Origin: JAXDBV01 sp034678415
GTDB taxonomy: Bacteria; Bacteroidota; Bacteroidia; Bacteroidales; VadinHA17
Reading direction: 5' to 3'
DNA length: 15,925 nt
NCBI GenBank assembly: GCA_034678415.1
Contig: JAXDBV010000103.1
Span: forward strand, 1 to 15,925
Shown here in pieces: positions 6,085 through 14,786 of this stretch; position 1 is the first letter of the stretch, and each line of letters starts with the position of its first letter. The notes beneath the pieces are model-generated. The model was not told the origin of the DNA. It did no database searches and worked only from the letters and a program-made list of their open reading frames with translations. A program made the translations under genes and the position numbers.

Positions 6085-9000
6085 TCACAGAATTAACAAT
6101 TTCTGAAATTGCTCAGCGGTCTGTCCGTCATAAGAACGAACCGTCAGCCTGTACAAGTATACACCTCTTCCTATTTTATCACCGGCATCATCACGACCGT
6201 CCCATTCAACAGGATCGGACCGGTACCCGGCAGTTATCATGGTTCTTTCAATGGTACGGATCAGCCTGCCCGAAACGGTAAAGACCTGCAGGATGACATC
6301 AAGCTCCTGTCCCGGTCGGTTATGTTCGAAGAAGAACGTTGTGTGTGTGGTGAAGGGATTCGGATAGTTGAGCACATGGTCGAGACGCAGGCGGTCTGAC
6401 TCCTTCACAACAAAACCGATCGTCTCCTCGGAGGAATTGTTATATACATCCCAGACCTTCAGTTTCAGGGTGTGTGGGCCCGGATCCAGTGAGCGGAGCG
6501 GGTACCTGATACTACCCTTTCGGTAGCTGTCGGTCTCGGCCTGGTAATATTCATTCAGGATGTACAGGTCGCGGGTGTTGTCATCGAGCTGTGCGGTGAT
6601 GTCATGTCCTATTCCTGTACCGACGGTGTTGATGCCGCTGCTGTCGTTCAGGAGGGCCAGCAGCACGGGGTTCTCATCGGTCATACCTCCGGGAACAAAC
6701 TGAAGGTCGTTCATATAGAGCTGTACGGCAGGTCCTGTCCGGTCAGCGGCGGCGGTACCCGAGAACCCGCCGACAAGGGCATCGTCATGACTGCCAGCTC
6801 CGTCATTGCTGCCGTCGCTGGCGTAAAACCCTATTCTTGCTTTTCCCACGGCCAGCGAGATATCCCTGGGGACGATGAAGCTGAACCTGAAATTGCCCTG
6901 GTTCACACTGGCTTTACCCTTGTATATCACGTTGTTTTGTACACCGAACTGCATCGGTCCGAAACCGTCGTTGTCAAGGGTGGTGATCATTCTTTCCTTA
7001 TCATACACAGCGGGGTGCACAATACCCCCGAACTGTTCAAGCTTGTTACCGAAGACATCCTCCACATGGCCCGAAACGGTTGTTTTCGACAACGCTTTGA
7101 TAGTGTCATTGAAGGAAGCTACCGGTACACCGTTGATGCTGTCGGTAATGATGGAGAGGGAAGGAAGGGCGAGCCTCAGGGCAGGATCTCCCAGCAATGT
7201 AAAGTTCCTTTTGTTGATGCCCGGTCCTGACAGGTTTTTTGATATACGGATCAGGTCACCCAGCCTGTAAAACGATGCATCGGCATCGCGGCGGAACGCG
7301 TATTTATAAAAGTTCTGGTTCAGCACGAAGTTGGGGCTTGAATATACGAGGCGTGTGGTGGACAGGAGGGCTATCCCTCCTCCCGAAGGATTGAGAAGGA
7401 CCATTTCTCCCGCCGACACTTTACGCGACATATCACCGGCAATGGTTCGTTCGATATCGTCAAACCGGCTGAACTCACAGGTGGCGGTAATGAACAGCGG
7501 CAGGTGATCCGTATTACGCCACGACTGTATGTCGGATTTGCCCAATATATTTTCGTGGGCCAGCCCGTTCTCATTACCGTGGCCTACATAGTTCACGATG
7601 AGCGCTCCCTTGTTAACCACGTTATTGATCGCGTTATTTACCTCGGGATACCGCTCTCCGTTGGGTGTTGACACCTGTTCATAGGCATCGAGGAATATCT
7701 TGGAGACGGTAGCAGGTGGGTATGCAGTATCAACCATATGGGCAAGGATATTGGCGTCCTGCATATGAAGGTTGTAATCTTCATCATCACCGATGAAGCA
7801 CACGATATTCTTCCAGTCGCCGTGCGATGAGGGATCGAGGTACCTGGCAATCTTATCGACCATAGCTTGTGCTTCGGCAGGGGATGCGGCGGGTAGCCGG
7901 CCCACGCCCAGATCAACCAGGCCATCGGCTTCTCCCTCATCATCATCCAGCAGCCCGAAAAAATCGTCGGTAACAAACGACTGGGTGGGTCTCAGCGCAT
8001 TTTCCGACTGGTAGGTAAGGATAAAGTTGGTATTATTGACATGCTCCGTTTTATTGTCGAAGGAGCCGTCGCCGAACAGGAGCAGAAAGCGGGGTATGTC
8101 AGAGGGTGCTGCTGCCCGGTCGTAGAGCATCTTCATGAAGTTTCTCAGGGCCGACACATCGGGCATACCCGATGAGAACTCATTGTATACCTGTTGGGGT
8201 GTGACCACCACAGTACGCAGCTCCTCGGCCTCATGCAGGTCTGCCAGCTGTCCTGCCTGATCCATGAAATCCGGATGGGTGATGATTACCATGTCGCGGG
8301 GTCCGAGGCCATGCAGATTCTGGTTGGGCACTGCAGAGGGTTCAATCGTGGCCGCTGGCACGGCGGAAGCCCTGAAGGCAATAAACTCCCTCAAGCTGTC
8401 GGTCGGAACGACAAATTCCAGATCATTGCCGTTCAGCGTTGTGCTGACCTTGCGGCCGGCGCAGGGATCGGTGATATCCCAGACAGTGACGTCGGCCCCG
8501 GCAGAGGAAAGGATGAATTTCGACACATTACCCGGCCCGGCAGACAGGATATCACGGAAATGCAGCTGGTCACCTGTCATGATCAGCTTCCTGCGAAGGT
8601 TGACAATGACATAATCAATCCAGCATTCACTGGAGGGGACACCGTTGCTGTTATATACCAGTGAAACGGTATTGTTGTCAATACCTGCTGTTCCTGACAC
8701 GCTGCCTGAGCCGGCACTGGCATAATCGGAGGTATAACTGCTGATATTAACCGCGCTGAGGGGTATGTTGAAGAGGAAAGAGCCGTTCATCTTTACATCG
8801 AAACTGCTGGCCAGAGGTGAACGGGCAGCAACCCTTGCCCGGACGGTCACAGGGGATGATACATCGACCTGGGTAAACGGCAAAGGGATGTCATATGGCA
8901 GGTAGTTCACCACAGGCTCAAACCATTCGCGACCCGACTTGATCAGGTTTACAATATCATTTTCATGCACCGTGTAATCGTTGAAGGTAGTCACCAGTCG

Positions 9001-9912
9001 GGTCTCCGGGACTGTGGCCTTTGGAATGACCGGCATTGTACCGGCCTGTCCCGCATCAATGGCAAGAAAATAATAGGAGACGGAAGAGTATAGATGGGGA
9101 GTATGAACAAAACCTGGCAGGGCAGGCTCATAACGCCATTGAAGGGGCCCTTTTCCATAAAACAGCACGTAATCGCCCTCATTGAAGGTATTATCACTGC
9201 CTTTCTCCATCCATATGGTATTCTCCGTCAGATCATCAGGCCGGGGATCGGAGTTACGAAAAGACAGCATGCCTCCTCCATTGCCGTAAATCCGTACCGA
9301 GGAAGGATTGGCTGTGCCGAGGCTTTTGATCTGGCTATAGGTTATTTTGTACACGCCGTCGTTCTCCACCCTGATACGGTACCACTTACCCGTGCTTAAA
9401 ACCGATTGCGGCTTGTAGTGCTGCGCCTTTGCGGCGGTCAACGATTTTTTTAGGCCGCCGTCCACCCGGATCACAAACCCTGCAAGCTTTTCGATCCTGC
9501 CTGTGACCGGACTGATCCTTAACGGAATAAATGATATTTCCAGCAACGGTCTCTTTCTCAGGTAACTGGTCTTAACACTCACAGTATTGTCTATTGCCGA
9601 AGGATTGATGGTTCCAAGGATCCTCATCTCCTCTTCCGTCATAGGTACATAACGGGTGTTGAGCAGTTCCGCAACAGGAACATTACCAGCTGTGATCGGT
9701 ATATCAAGCCATTCACGGTAGACAGGGTAGGGGTGTTTTTCGGGATCATAGAATGCTCCGTTGAAGTGCAAGGTATACTGTGTCTTGTCATCCATGACCG
9801 GTTTCCTGAGAACCACCGGATCGGTCCATACGATTTGCCTGGGAAATTCGTTATTCTGTGAGGAAGCTTCAAGGGAAAGAATGAAAAGACAAAGATGAAT
9901 GGATCTCTTCAT
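6085..9912 (-). CDS. porU: Type IX secretion system sortase PorU (C25 peptidase family)
   Basis: PorU is the cell-surface sortase of the T9SS. It removes the C-terminal signal of cargo proteins and, in Porphyromonas, attaches them to anionic lipopolysaccharide. The protein of about 1275 residues has a signal peptide (cleavage near EASSQ, residue 19), a long beta-rich N-terminal region, a C25 (gingipain-like) peptidase domain at about residues 535-915, and beta-sandwich modules. The end, from NYPNPF at residue 1182, resembles a T9SS C-terminal domain: a VFTVSGRLIRTI strand, EWDGRDDAGDKIGRGVYLYR, then a final FQKLLIL. The catalytic dyad is visible as His778 in NYVGHGNENG and Cys812 in ITATCEFSRFDD. 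It is somewhat longer than P. gingivalis PorU (1158 aa as I recall). ATG 9912 puts KR directly before the hydrophobic core; an in-frame ATG at 9951 would add 13 residues. It is followed by porV. Confidence 0.95.
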   Translation of the reverse strand: MKRSIHLCLFILSLEASSQNNEFPRQIVWTDPVVLRKPVMDDKTQYTLHFNGAFYDPEKHPYPVYREWLDIPITAGNVPVAELLNTRYVPMTEEEMRILGTINPSAIDNTVSVKTSYLRKRPLLEISFIPLRISPVTGRIEKLAGFVIRVDGGLKKSLTAAKAQHYKPQSVLSTGKWYRIRVENDGVYKITYSQIKSLGTANPSSVRIYGNGGGMLSFRNSDPRPDDLTENTIWMEKGSDNTFNEGDYVLFYGKGPLQWRYEPALPGFVHTPHLYSSVSYYFLAIDAGQAGTMPVIPKATVPETRLVTTFNDYTVHENDIVNLIKSGREWFEPVVNYLPYDIPLPFTQVDVSSPVTVRARVAARSPLASSFDVKMNGSFLFNIPLSAVNISSYTSDYASAGSGSVSGTAGIDNNTVSLVYNSNGVPSSECWIDYVIVNLRRKLIMTGDQLHFRDILSAGPGNVSKFILSSAGADVTVWDITDPCAGRKVSTTLNGNDLEFVVPTDSLREFIAFRASAVPAATIEPSAVPNQNLHGLGPRDMVIITHPDFMDQAGQLADLHEAEELRTVVVTPQQVYNEFSSGMPDVSALRNFMKMLYDRAAAPSDIPRFLLLFGDGSFDNKTEHVNNTNFILTYQSENALRPTQSFVTDDFFGLLDDDEGEADGLVDLGVGRLPAASPAEAQAMVDKIARYLDPSSHGDWKNIVCFIGDDEDYNLHMQDANILAHMVDTAYPPATVSKIFLDAYEQVSTPNGERYPEVNNAINNVVNKGALIVNYVGHGNENGLAHENILGKSDIQSWRNTDHLPLFITATCEFSRFDDIERTIAGDMSRKVSAGEMVLLNPSGGGIALLSTTRLVYSSPNFVLNQNFYKYAFRRDADASFYRLGDLIRISKNLSGPGINKRNFTLLGDPALRLALPSLSIITDSINGVPVASFNDTIKALSKTTVSGHVEDVFGNKLEQFGGIVHPAVYDKERMITTLDNDGFGPMQFGVQNNVIYKGKASVNQGNFRFSFIVPRDISLAVGKARIGFYASDGSNDGAGSHDDALVGGFSGTAAADRTGPAVQLYMNDLQFVPGGMTDENPVLLALLNDSSGINTVGTGIGHDITAQLDDNTRDLYILNEYYQAETDSYRKGSIRYPLRSLDPGPHTLKLKVWDVYNNSSEETIGFVVKESDRLRLDHVLNYPNPFTTHTTFFFEHNRPGQELDVILQVFTVSGRLIRTIERTMITAGYRSDPVEWDGRDDAGDKIGRGVYLYRLTVRSYDGQTAEQFQKLLIL

Positions 9913-10056
9913 TATCTTTACCCTGGTTTTTTTTACAGAAATAAATCCCATTGATGAAGCGCTGTCCGTACGATGCGAATATAAATAATATTAACGCTTT
10001 GGCGGAATTAATATTGTAATCCTGTGGCTGGAGGGGTGATACAAAGGGCGGTTTTC
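9913..10056. promoter_or_regulatory. Divergent promoter region between porU and the porP/sprF-like gene
   Basis: This 144 bp gap must drive both T9SS arms. On the minus strand, TATATTCG (9976-9983) matches the TAnnTTTG -7 consensus with one mismatch and could serve porU. On the plus strand, TAATATTG (10009-10016) is also one mismatch away and could serve the porP-like gene. No convincing -33 element accompanies either. The centre (9978-10019) is strongly AT-rich. The divergent arrangement is what is seen; the exact promoters are inferred. Confidence 0.35.
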
Positions 10057-11055
10057 ATGGCCGGGAGGAGTATGCTTTTCGCAGCCTGTTTGTCTGTGTT
10101 CGGGTTTTTTCCCGTACGGCATGTGTCGGGGCAGGATGCTTCTTTCTCACAGTTCTTTACAGGTCAGATGCATCTCAATCCCGCGTTTGCCGGTTCGCAT
10201 GATGAGCCCACGGTATCTGTCACGTTCAGGGATCAGTGGCCAGGGTTGGGATCCTCCTACATAACCTATGGCTTGTTTTACGATCAGCCAGTTGATCTCA
10301 TCCACGGCGGTATAGGTCTCATTGTGATGAACGACAGGCAGGCGGGAGGTATTGTACAGAGGATGCAGGCCGCACTGATCTACTCGTATCACCTGCAGGT
10401 ATCTCGCGAGTGGTTTGTTCATGCGGGCCTTCAGGCTGCATGTATCCGCAAACAGATCAACACCGGAGCCCTTGTCTTTCCAGATATGATCGATCCGCTC
10501 ACCGGTATACAGTTCCCGACAGGGGAGATCATCGACGACTATGCAACATCGATGGTGGATTTCTCCACCGGTATACTTGCCAGTTACCGCAGTTTTTTCG
10601 GCGGTATAGCATTGCATCATCTCACCAGGCCGAACGAGGCGTATAATAAGTCTCAGAGCATCCGGCTTCCCATGCGCCTGTCGTTACAGGCGGGAATGAA
10701 CCTGTACACTGGCGGTCTCAGGGAAGATCCACGGACGCTGGTGATAACACCTCACCTGCTGCTGGAGCGCCAGATGCGTTACTGGCAGATGGTCATCGGT
10801 GTCAATGCGCTAAAAGCGCCCTTCCTGGCCGGGCTCCGATTCCGGCAGGACAGGCTCCGAGGGTTCGACTCTTTTATCCTCATGGCCGGTGCCTCTTTCA
10901 CACGATGGACGGCAGCCTACAGTTATGACATAATCCTGCCGCGATACGGCGTTCAACGACCATTATCAGGTGCCCATGAAATATCCCTCTCCCTCGGATT
11001 CAGTTACCCCAAAAAAAGTAAACGGGTCAGAGCAATAAAATGCCCTCGTATTTAG
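10057..11055 (+). CDS. PorP/SprF family type IX secretion system outer-membrane protein
   Basis: Signal peptide with hydrophobic core MLFAACLSVFGFF and cleavage near VSGQ; the mature start QDASFSQFFTGQMHLNPAFA is the hallmark of the PorP/SprF family. RDQWPGLGSSYITYGLFYDQ and repeated Gly/aromatic beta-strand motifs follow (GGIGLIVMNDRQAGG, LIYSYHLQV, GISY-like strands to the end), consistent with a 12- to 14-strand barrel. Members act with PorE-type periplasmic proteins in T9SS assembly, or as SprF in export and anchoring of a specific large adhesin. I take ATG 10057 (332 aa); a GTG at 10024 would add 11 residues before the signal peptide and is less likely. Paralogues are numerous in Bacteroidota, so I cannot say whether this is the core PorP or a cargo-specific SprF. 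No PorE or SprB-like partner is next to it; gldJ follows after 77 bp. Confidence 0.92.
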   Translation: MAGRSMLFAACLSVFGFFPVRHVSGQDASFSQFFTGQMHLNPAFAGSHDEPTVSVTFRDQWPGLGSSYITYGLFYDQPVDLIHGGIGLIVMNDRQAGGIVQRMQAALIYSYHLQVSREWFVHAGLQAACIRKQINTGALVFPDMIDPLTGIQFPTGEIIDDYATSMVDFSTGILASYRSFFGGIALHHLTRPNEAYNKSQSIRLPMRLSLQAGMNLYTGGLREDPRTLVITPHLLLERQMRYWQMVIGVNALKAPFLAGLRFRQDRLRGFDSFILMAGASFTRWTAAYSYDIILPRYGVQRPLSGAHEISLSLGFSYPKKSKRVRAIKCPRI

Positions 11056-11094
11056 TTATTTAAGCAAATTTATTACGGGTAGTAAAAAATTTTA

Positions 11095-11102
11095 TATATT
11101 TG
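11095..11102 (+). promoter_or_regulatory. Candidate -7 box of gldJ
   Basis: TATATTTG fits the Bacteroidota -7 consensus TAnnTTTG and sits 30 bp before the chosen gldJ ATG (11133), inside an AT-rich stretch (11050-11102). No clear TTTG -33 element is found 17-23 bp upstream. GldJ may therefore have its own promoter, or may be read together with the porP-like gene. Confidence 0.4.
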
Positions 11103-11132
11103 ATCTGGAAAGTAGAAAAAAATCAATCTGCT

Positions 11133-12629
11133 ATGAATCTGAAAATTAAATTCTTACCGGCATTCCTGGTAGCGATGGTGGTTTTTACATCCTGTGGGAT
11201 CTTCGGCGGTAAAGGAGGTAAGGACGTTTCTTCCACCACAGGCTGGAAATACAATGATCCTGAAAATGGCGGTTTTGAGGTGATCCAGAACTTCAACCAG
11301 GAGACGGGCCCCGGGCTTGTCCTTATTGAAGGAGGTACATTCACCATGGGCAGGGTAACCGATGATCTTACATACGACTGGAATAATGTGCCCCGCCGTG
11401 TCACCCTTTCTTCTTATTACATGGATGAGACCGAGGTGAGAAATGTTGATTACAGGGAATACCTGTACTGGCTGAGGCGTGTGTACGTGAGCTACCCTCA
11501 GGTATACCGCAATGCACTGCCCGACACGCTGGTATGGAGAAGCCCTCTGGCATTCAATGAATCATATGTCGAATACTATCTCCGCTTCCCATCGTATAAC
11601 GATTATCCTGTGGTGGGCGTGTCCTGGGTACAGGCATCCAACTACTGCCTCTGGAGAACGGACCGTGTGAATGAGATGATCCTCATCCGCGAAGGGATCC
11701 TGAACCAGAACCCAAACCAGATTGATGCGGATAATTTCACTACCGATGCATACCTTGCCAACCAGTATGAAGGACTGGTGAACCAGAATCTTCCCAGCCT
11801 CGATCCCAACAAGGAGGAACGCAGGGTTATGATGGAGGACGGGATTCTCCTGCCACGGTACCGTCTGCCTACCGAAGCGGAATGGGAATATGCAGCTTAC
11901 GCCCTTATCGGCAATACTTTTGAAGAAAGACTCTACGAGAGGAGAATGTATCCTTGGGATGGACACCACCTGAGAAATCCCAAGCTTAAGGTAAGGGGCA
12001 AGTTCATGGCTAATTTTATAAGGGGCAGGGGTGACTTCATGGGGCTGGCAGGTGATCTGAACGACAATGCCAGTATTACCGCGCCCGTTACCTCATACTG
12101 GCCTAACGATTATGGCCTGTATTGCATGTCAGGTAATGTCAACGAATGGGTGCAGGATGTTTACCGGCCCATGTCATTCCAGGATGTTGATGATCTTAAT
12201 CCCTTCCGTGGCAACGTATTTACAACCCTTGTGAGGGATGAAGAGGGCAACGTGGTGGAGAAAGACAGCCTGGGTCATCTTAAAGAACGGGAGATCACAC
12301 CCGAGGAAGCGGCCGGACGATATAACTTCACCAAGGCTGACTACCGCAACTATGCTGATGGCAGCGGGCAATCAAGCATCAACAGGGATTTGTGGACAGG
12401 AGAGGAGTCGGGTAACGCCACGTCCATGATGTATTCACAAGATATAAGAAACCAGGATTTCACCTCCCTGATAAACGATAACGCAAGAGTATATAAAGGC
12501 GGATCATGGAGAGACAGAGCATACTGGCTCAATCCTTCCACACGCCGTTTCCTTGACCAGAACAGCGCCCGGGCCGACCTGGGATTCCGCTGCGCCATGA
12601 TCAGGGTGGGAAGCCCTTCAGGATTCTGA
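11133..12629 (+). CDS. gldJ: Gliding motility/T9SS lipoprotein GldJ (FGE-sulfatase fold)
   Basis: GldJ is a periplasm-facing outer-membrane lipoprotein needed for gliding and T9SS function in Flavobacterium, where it stabilises GldK. The 498-residue protein has a type II signal peptide with lipobox FTSC (Cys21). The GldJ-specific blocks are TGWKYNDPENGGFEV, QETGPGLVLIEGGTFTMG, a DWNNVPRR segment, and YYMDETEVRNVDYREYLYWL. The FGE/SUMF1-like fold follows: RLPTEAEWEYA from residue 244, SGNVNEWVQDVYR near 334, YKGGSWRDRAYW, and the final LGFRCAMIR with Cys487. The catalytic cysteine pair of true formylglycine-generating enzymes is absent from the SWRDRAYWLNPSTRR stretch, so an enzymatic role is unlikely. 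ATG 11133 is chosen because it begins the signal peptide directly; an earlier ATT frame has no proper start. A strong terminator follows. It resembles GldJ more than GldK/PorK. Confidence 0.93.
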   Translation: MNLKIKFLPAFLVAMVVFTSCGIFGGKGGKDVSSTTGWKYNDPENGGFEVIQNFNQETGPGLVLIEGGTFTMGRVTDDLTYDWNNVPRRVTLSSYYMDETEVRNVDYREYLYWLRRVYVSYPQVYRNALPDTLVWRSPLAFNESYVEYYLRFPSYNDYPVVGVSWVQASNYCLWRTDRVNEMILIREGILNQNPNQIDADNFTTDAYLANQYEGLVNQNLPSLDPNKEERRVMMEDGILLPRYRLPTEAEWEYAAYALIGNTFEERLYERRMYPWDGHHLRNPKLKVRGKFMANFIRGRGDFMGLAGDLNDNASITAPVTSYWPNDYGLYCMSGNVNEWVQDVYRPMSFQDVDDLNPFRGNVFTTLVRDEEGNVVEKDSLGHLKEREITPEEAAGRYNFTKADYRNYADGSGQSSINRDLWTGEESGNATSMMYSQDIRNQDFTSLINDNARVYKGGSWRDRAYWLNPSTRRFLDQNSARADLGFRCAMIRVGSPSGF

Positions 12630-12645
12630 TAGCTGTACCATAATA

Positions 12646-12688
12646 AAAACAAATAAACCTCATTCGTGTAATGGGGTTTTTTTGTTTT
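12646..12688 (+). terminator. Rho-independent terminator after gldJ
   Basis: AAACCTCATT (12655-12664) pairs with AATGGGGTTT (12670-12679) around the 5-nt loop CGTGT, with one G·U wobble. The stem then continues past a single T·T mismatch through AAAACAAA (12646-12653) and TTTGTTTT (12681-12688). The T-rich tail on the plus strand and the A-rich left arm make it a good intrinsic terminator, 17 bp after the gldJ stop. It separates gldJ from murF, so murF needs its own promoter or read-through. Confidence 0.8.
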
Positions 12689-12702
12689 GTATTTTTGATT
12701 CC

Positions 12703-14019
12703 ATGAACGATCATATACGTGCCATCTATCTCCTGTTTCTCAGGAATCCTGTCATAACCATTGATTCCCGGATGGTTCCCGAAGGATCGGTCTTTTTCGC
12801 CCTGAGAGGGGAACATTTCGACGGCAATCATTTCGCCGCTGATGCCCTGTCACACGGAGCCTCCTTCGCCGTGGTTGATAACCCGGAATGTGTCTCTGAC
12901 GCACGCTGTATCCTCGTGGATAATGTTCTCGCTGTTCTCCAGCAGCTGGCACAGTATCACCGTTCGCGATTCAGCATTCCTGTGATAGCCGTCACTGGCA
13001 GCAACGGTAAAACCACCACCAAGGAGCTGATATCCGCCATACTGGAAAAGAAATACCGCACCGTTGCCACGAGGGGCAATCTCAATAACCATATAGGCGT
13101 TCCGCTTACGCTGTTGAATATCACAAAGGAAACAGAGATAGCGGTCATTGAGATGGGGGCCAACCACCCGGGAGAGATCCGCATGCTGTGCTCCCTTGCC
13201 ATGCCTGATCACGGACTGGTTACCAACATCGGAAAAGCTCACCTCGAGGGATTTGGCAGCCTGGAAGGGGTGAGAAAAACAAAAAAGGAACTGTACGATC
13301 ACCTGGCAGAAACGGGCGGCATCGTCTTCCGTAATGACGATGACACGGTGTTGAAAGAACTGGGCTACCCGGCTGACAGGATCATCTCATACGGAACCAA
13401 AGCCGGAACGGTACAGCAGGCTGACATAACAGCGATGGACCCTTTCCTGCAGGTGATCTGGAAAGACACCACTGCACAGGATAACAAGGCTATAACCATC
13501 ACCACGCGGCTAGCAGGAAGCTATAACCTCTATAATGTTCTTGCCGCATTGGCTGTGGCCAGGTATTTCAACGTTGACAGGCACACGATTGTGGAAGCGG
13601 TGGAGGCTTACCAGCCCAGTAATATGCGGTCTCAAATAATACGGCAAGGAACCAACCTGTGGCTCCTCGATGCATATAACGCCAATCCCTCCAGCATGAT
13701 AGCGGCACTGAAGGATTTTAACCGTTTCTCACACCCGAATAAAATATTGATCCTGGGGGATATGCTTGAACTGGGCCATGAAGAAGACGCCGAACACCGT
13801 GCCGTACTCAGTTTTATCGAAAAAGCCACAACAAATGCCGTTTGTCTTGTCGGTCCCGTCTTTAAACGAAATAACAGAAACACATCATTTTTTATGTTTG
13901 ATCGGGCTGAGCAGCTGGCGGAATGGCTGAAAACAAACCCGCCCCGCGACGCGTTCATACTGGTGAAAGGCTCGCGACTGATAAAACTGGAGAAAATATT
14001 CGACACGCAAAACAAATAA
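12703..14019 (+). CDS. murF: UDP-N-acetylmuramoyl-tripeptide--D-alanyl-D-alanine ligase
   Basis: MurF adds D-Ala-D-Ala to the UDP-MurNAc tripeptide with ATP, the last cytoplasmic step of peptidoglycan precursor synthesis before the membrane steps. The 438-residue protein shows the three Mur ligase domains. The N-terminal UDP-binding part includes ITIDSRMVPEGSVFFALRGE. The ATPase domain has the P-loop VTGSNGKTTTKE (G99-T106), GNLNNHIGVPLTLL from residue 125, the MurF-type IEMGANHPGEI, and TNIGKAHLEGFGS. The C-terminal domain includes LLDAYNANPSSM (Asp323) and ILGDMLELGHEE. ATG 12703 is chosen; an upstream in-frame TTG (12682) falls inside the terminator T-tract. TATTTTTG (12690-12697) just before the start resembles a -7 box, but would give a nearly leaderless message. 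The gldJ-murF order is, as I recall, common in Bacteroidota. Confidence 0.96.
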   Translation: MNDHIRAIYLLFLRNPVITIDSRMVPEGSVFFALRGEHFDGNHFAADALSHGASFAVVDNPECVSDARCILVDNVLAVLQQLAQYHRSRFSIPVIAVTGSNGKTTTKELISAILEKKYRTVATRGNLNNHIGVPLTLLNITKETEIAVIEMGANHPGEIRMLCSLAMPDHGLVTNIGKAHLEGFGSLEGVRKTKKELYDHLAETGGIVFRNDDDTVLKELGYPADRIISYGTKAGTVQQADITAMDPFLQVIWKDTTAQDNKAITITTRLAGSYNLYNVLAALAVARYFNVDRHTIVEAVEAYQPSNMRSQIIRQGTNLWLLDAYNANPSSMIAALKDFNRFSHPNKILILGDMLELGHEEDAEHRAVLSFIEKATTNAVCLVGPVFKRNNRNTSFFMFDRAEQLAEWLKTNPPRDAFILVKGSRLIKLEKIFDTQNK

Positions 14020-14086
14020 AATGATGCGTGGAAAATAACAATATATACCTTTTACAGGAAAATAGAATGTATTAAATCCTTTGTTT

Positions 14087-14743
14087 ATGGATCTTTCAGA
14101 GTTGGATCCCGTCCAGAGATTTAAATCCCATCCCTGGCATGGAGTGTTTATTGGAAAAGATGCCCCGGCGGTGGTTACCTGTTTTATTGAAATGGTGTCG
14201 ACCGATACGGTGAAGTATGAAGTGGACAAGCTGAGTGGTTACCTGAAGATTGACCGGCCGCAGAAATATTCCAACTATATACCTGCCTTGTACGGTTTCA
14301 TACCCCAGACCTGCAGCGGTGATTGCCTGGCAAGGATAACCATGGAGAAGACGGGCAGCCGGGATATCAGGGGAGACGGCGACCCTCTGGATATCTGCAT
14401 TCTTACCGAGAAAGAGATTACCCATGGGGACATTCTCGTCGATGCATGTCCTATTGGTGGATTCAGGATGCTTGATGGAACAGAAGCCGACGATAAGATC
14501 ATTGCCGTGCTGAACAATGATGCCGTTTATGGCGGTTATCATGATATCTCAGACTGTCCTGACCTGGTTGTCGAACGCCTGAAGCATTATTTCCTTACCT
14601 ACAAGGATATGCCGGGCAGCAGGCATGACCGTGAGATTACCCATACATACGGGAAACCGGAAGCCCTCGAGGTGATTACCTGTGCCATGAATGATTATAA
14701 GGCAATGTTCGGTAACCCTGGTCACCCGGTAACCCGCTATTGA
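14087..14743 (+). CDS. ppa: Inorganic pyrophosphatase, family I
   Basis: This soluble Mg2+-dependent enzyme hydrolyses pyrophosphate to two phosphates and so drives biosynthetic reactions forward. The 218-residue protein contains the family I core: VKYEVDKLSGYLKIDR (substrate-binding Lys and Glu), YIPALYGFIPQT, the metal-binding signature GDGDPLDICIL with D97, D99 and D102, CPIGGFRMLD, and DDKIIAVL, then LKHYFLTYKDMPG. About 18 residues lie between the GFIPQT segment and the DGDPLD signature. They make it longer than the 175-residue E. coli type, as in many Bacteroidota enzymes. ATG 14087 is preferred over a TTG two codons upstream. It lies 67 bp after murF and 43 bp before the membrane kinase-like gene, with no visible terminator, so the three may be cotranscribed. 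Confidence 0.95.
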   Translation: MDLSELDPVQRFKSHPWHGVFIGKDAPAVVTCFIEMVSTDTVKYEVDKLSGYLKIDRPQKYSNYIPALYGFIPQTCSGDCLARITMEKTGSRDIRGDGDPLDICILTEKEITHGDILVDACPIGGFRMLDGTEADDKIIAVLNNDAVYGGYHDISDCPDLVVERLKHYFLTYKDMPGSRHDREITHTYGKPEALEVITCAMNDYKAMFGNPGHPVTRY

Positions 14744-14786
14744 AGGATGTATCTATCGTAATTATCCATGAATAACTGAAAAACAT

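Noticed and set aside
6604..7230. 208-codon open frame on the plus strand
   Set aside because: It lies wholly antisense to porU, whose frame is continuous and carries the catalytic His/Cys motifs. The antisense product has no recognisable domain.
9913..9951. Upstream ATG 9951 as the porU start
   Set aside because: It adds a 13-residue lysine-containing extension ahead of the signal peptide and has no ribosome-binding site. It cannot be fully excluded.
10024..10056. GTG start for the porP/sprF-like gene
   Set aside because: It would add 11 residues before an already complete signal peptide; ATG 10057 gives a normal export signal.
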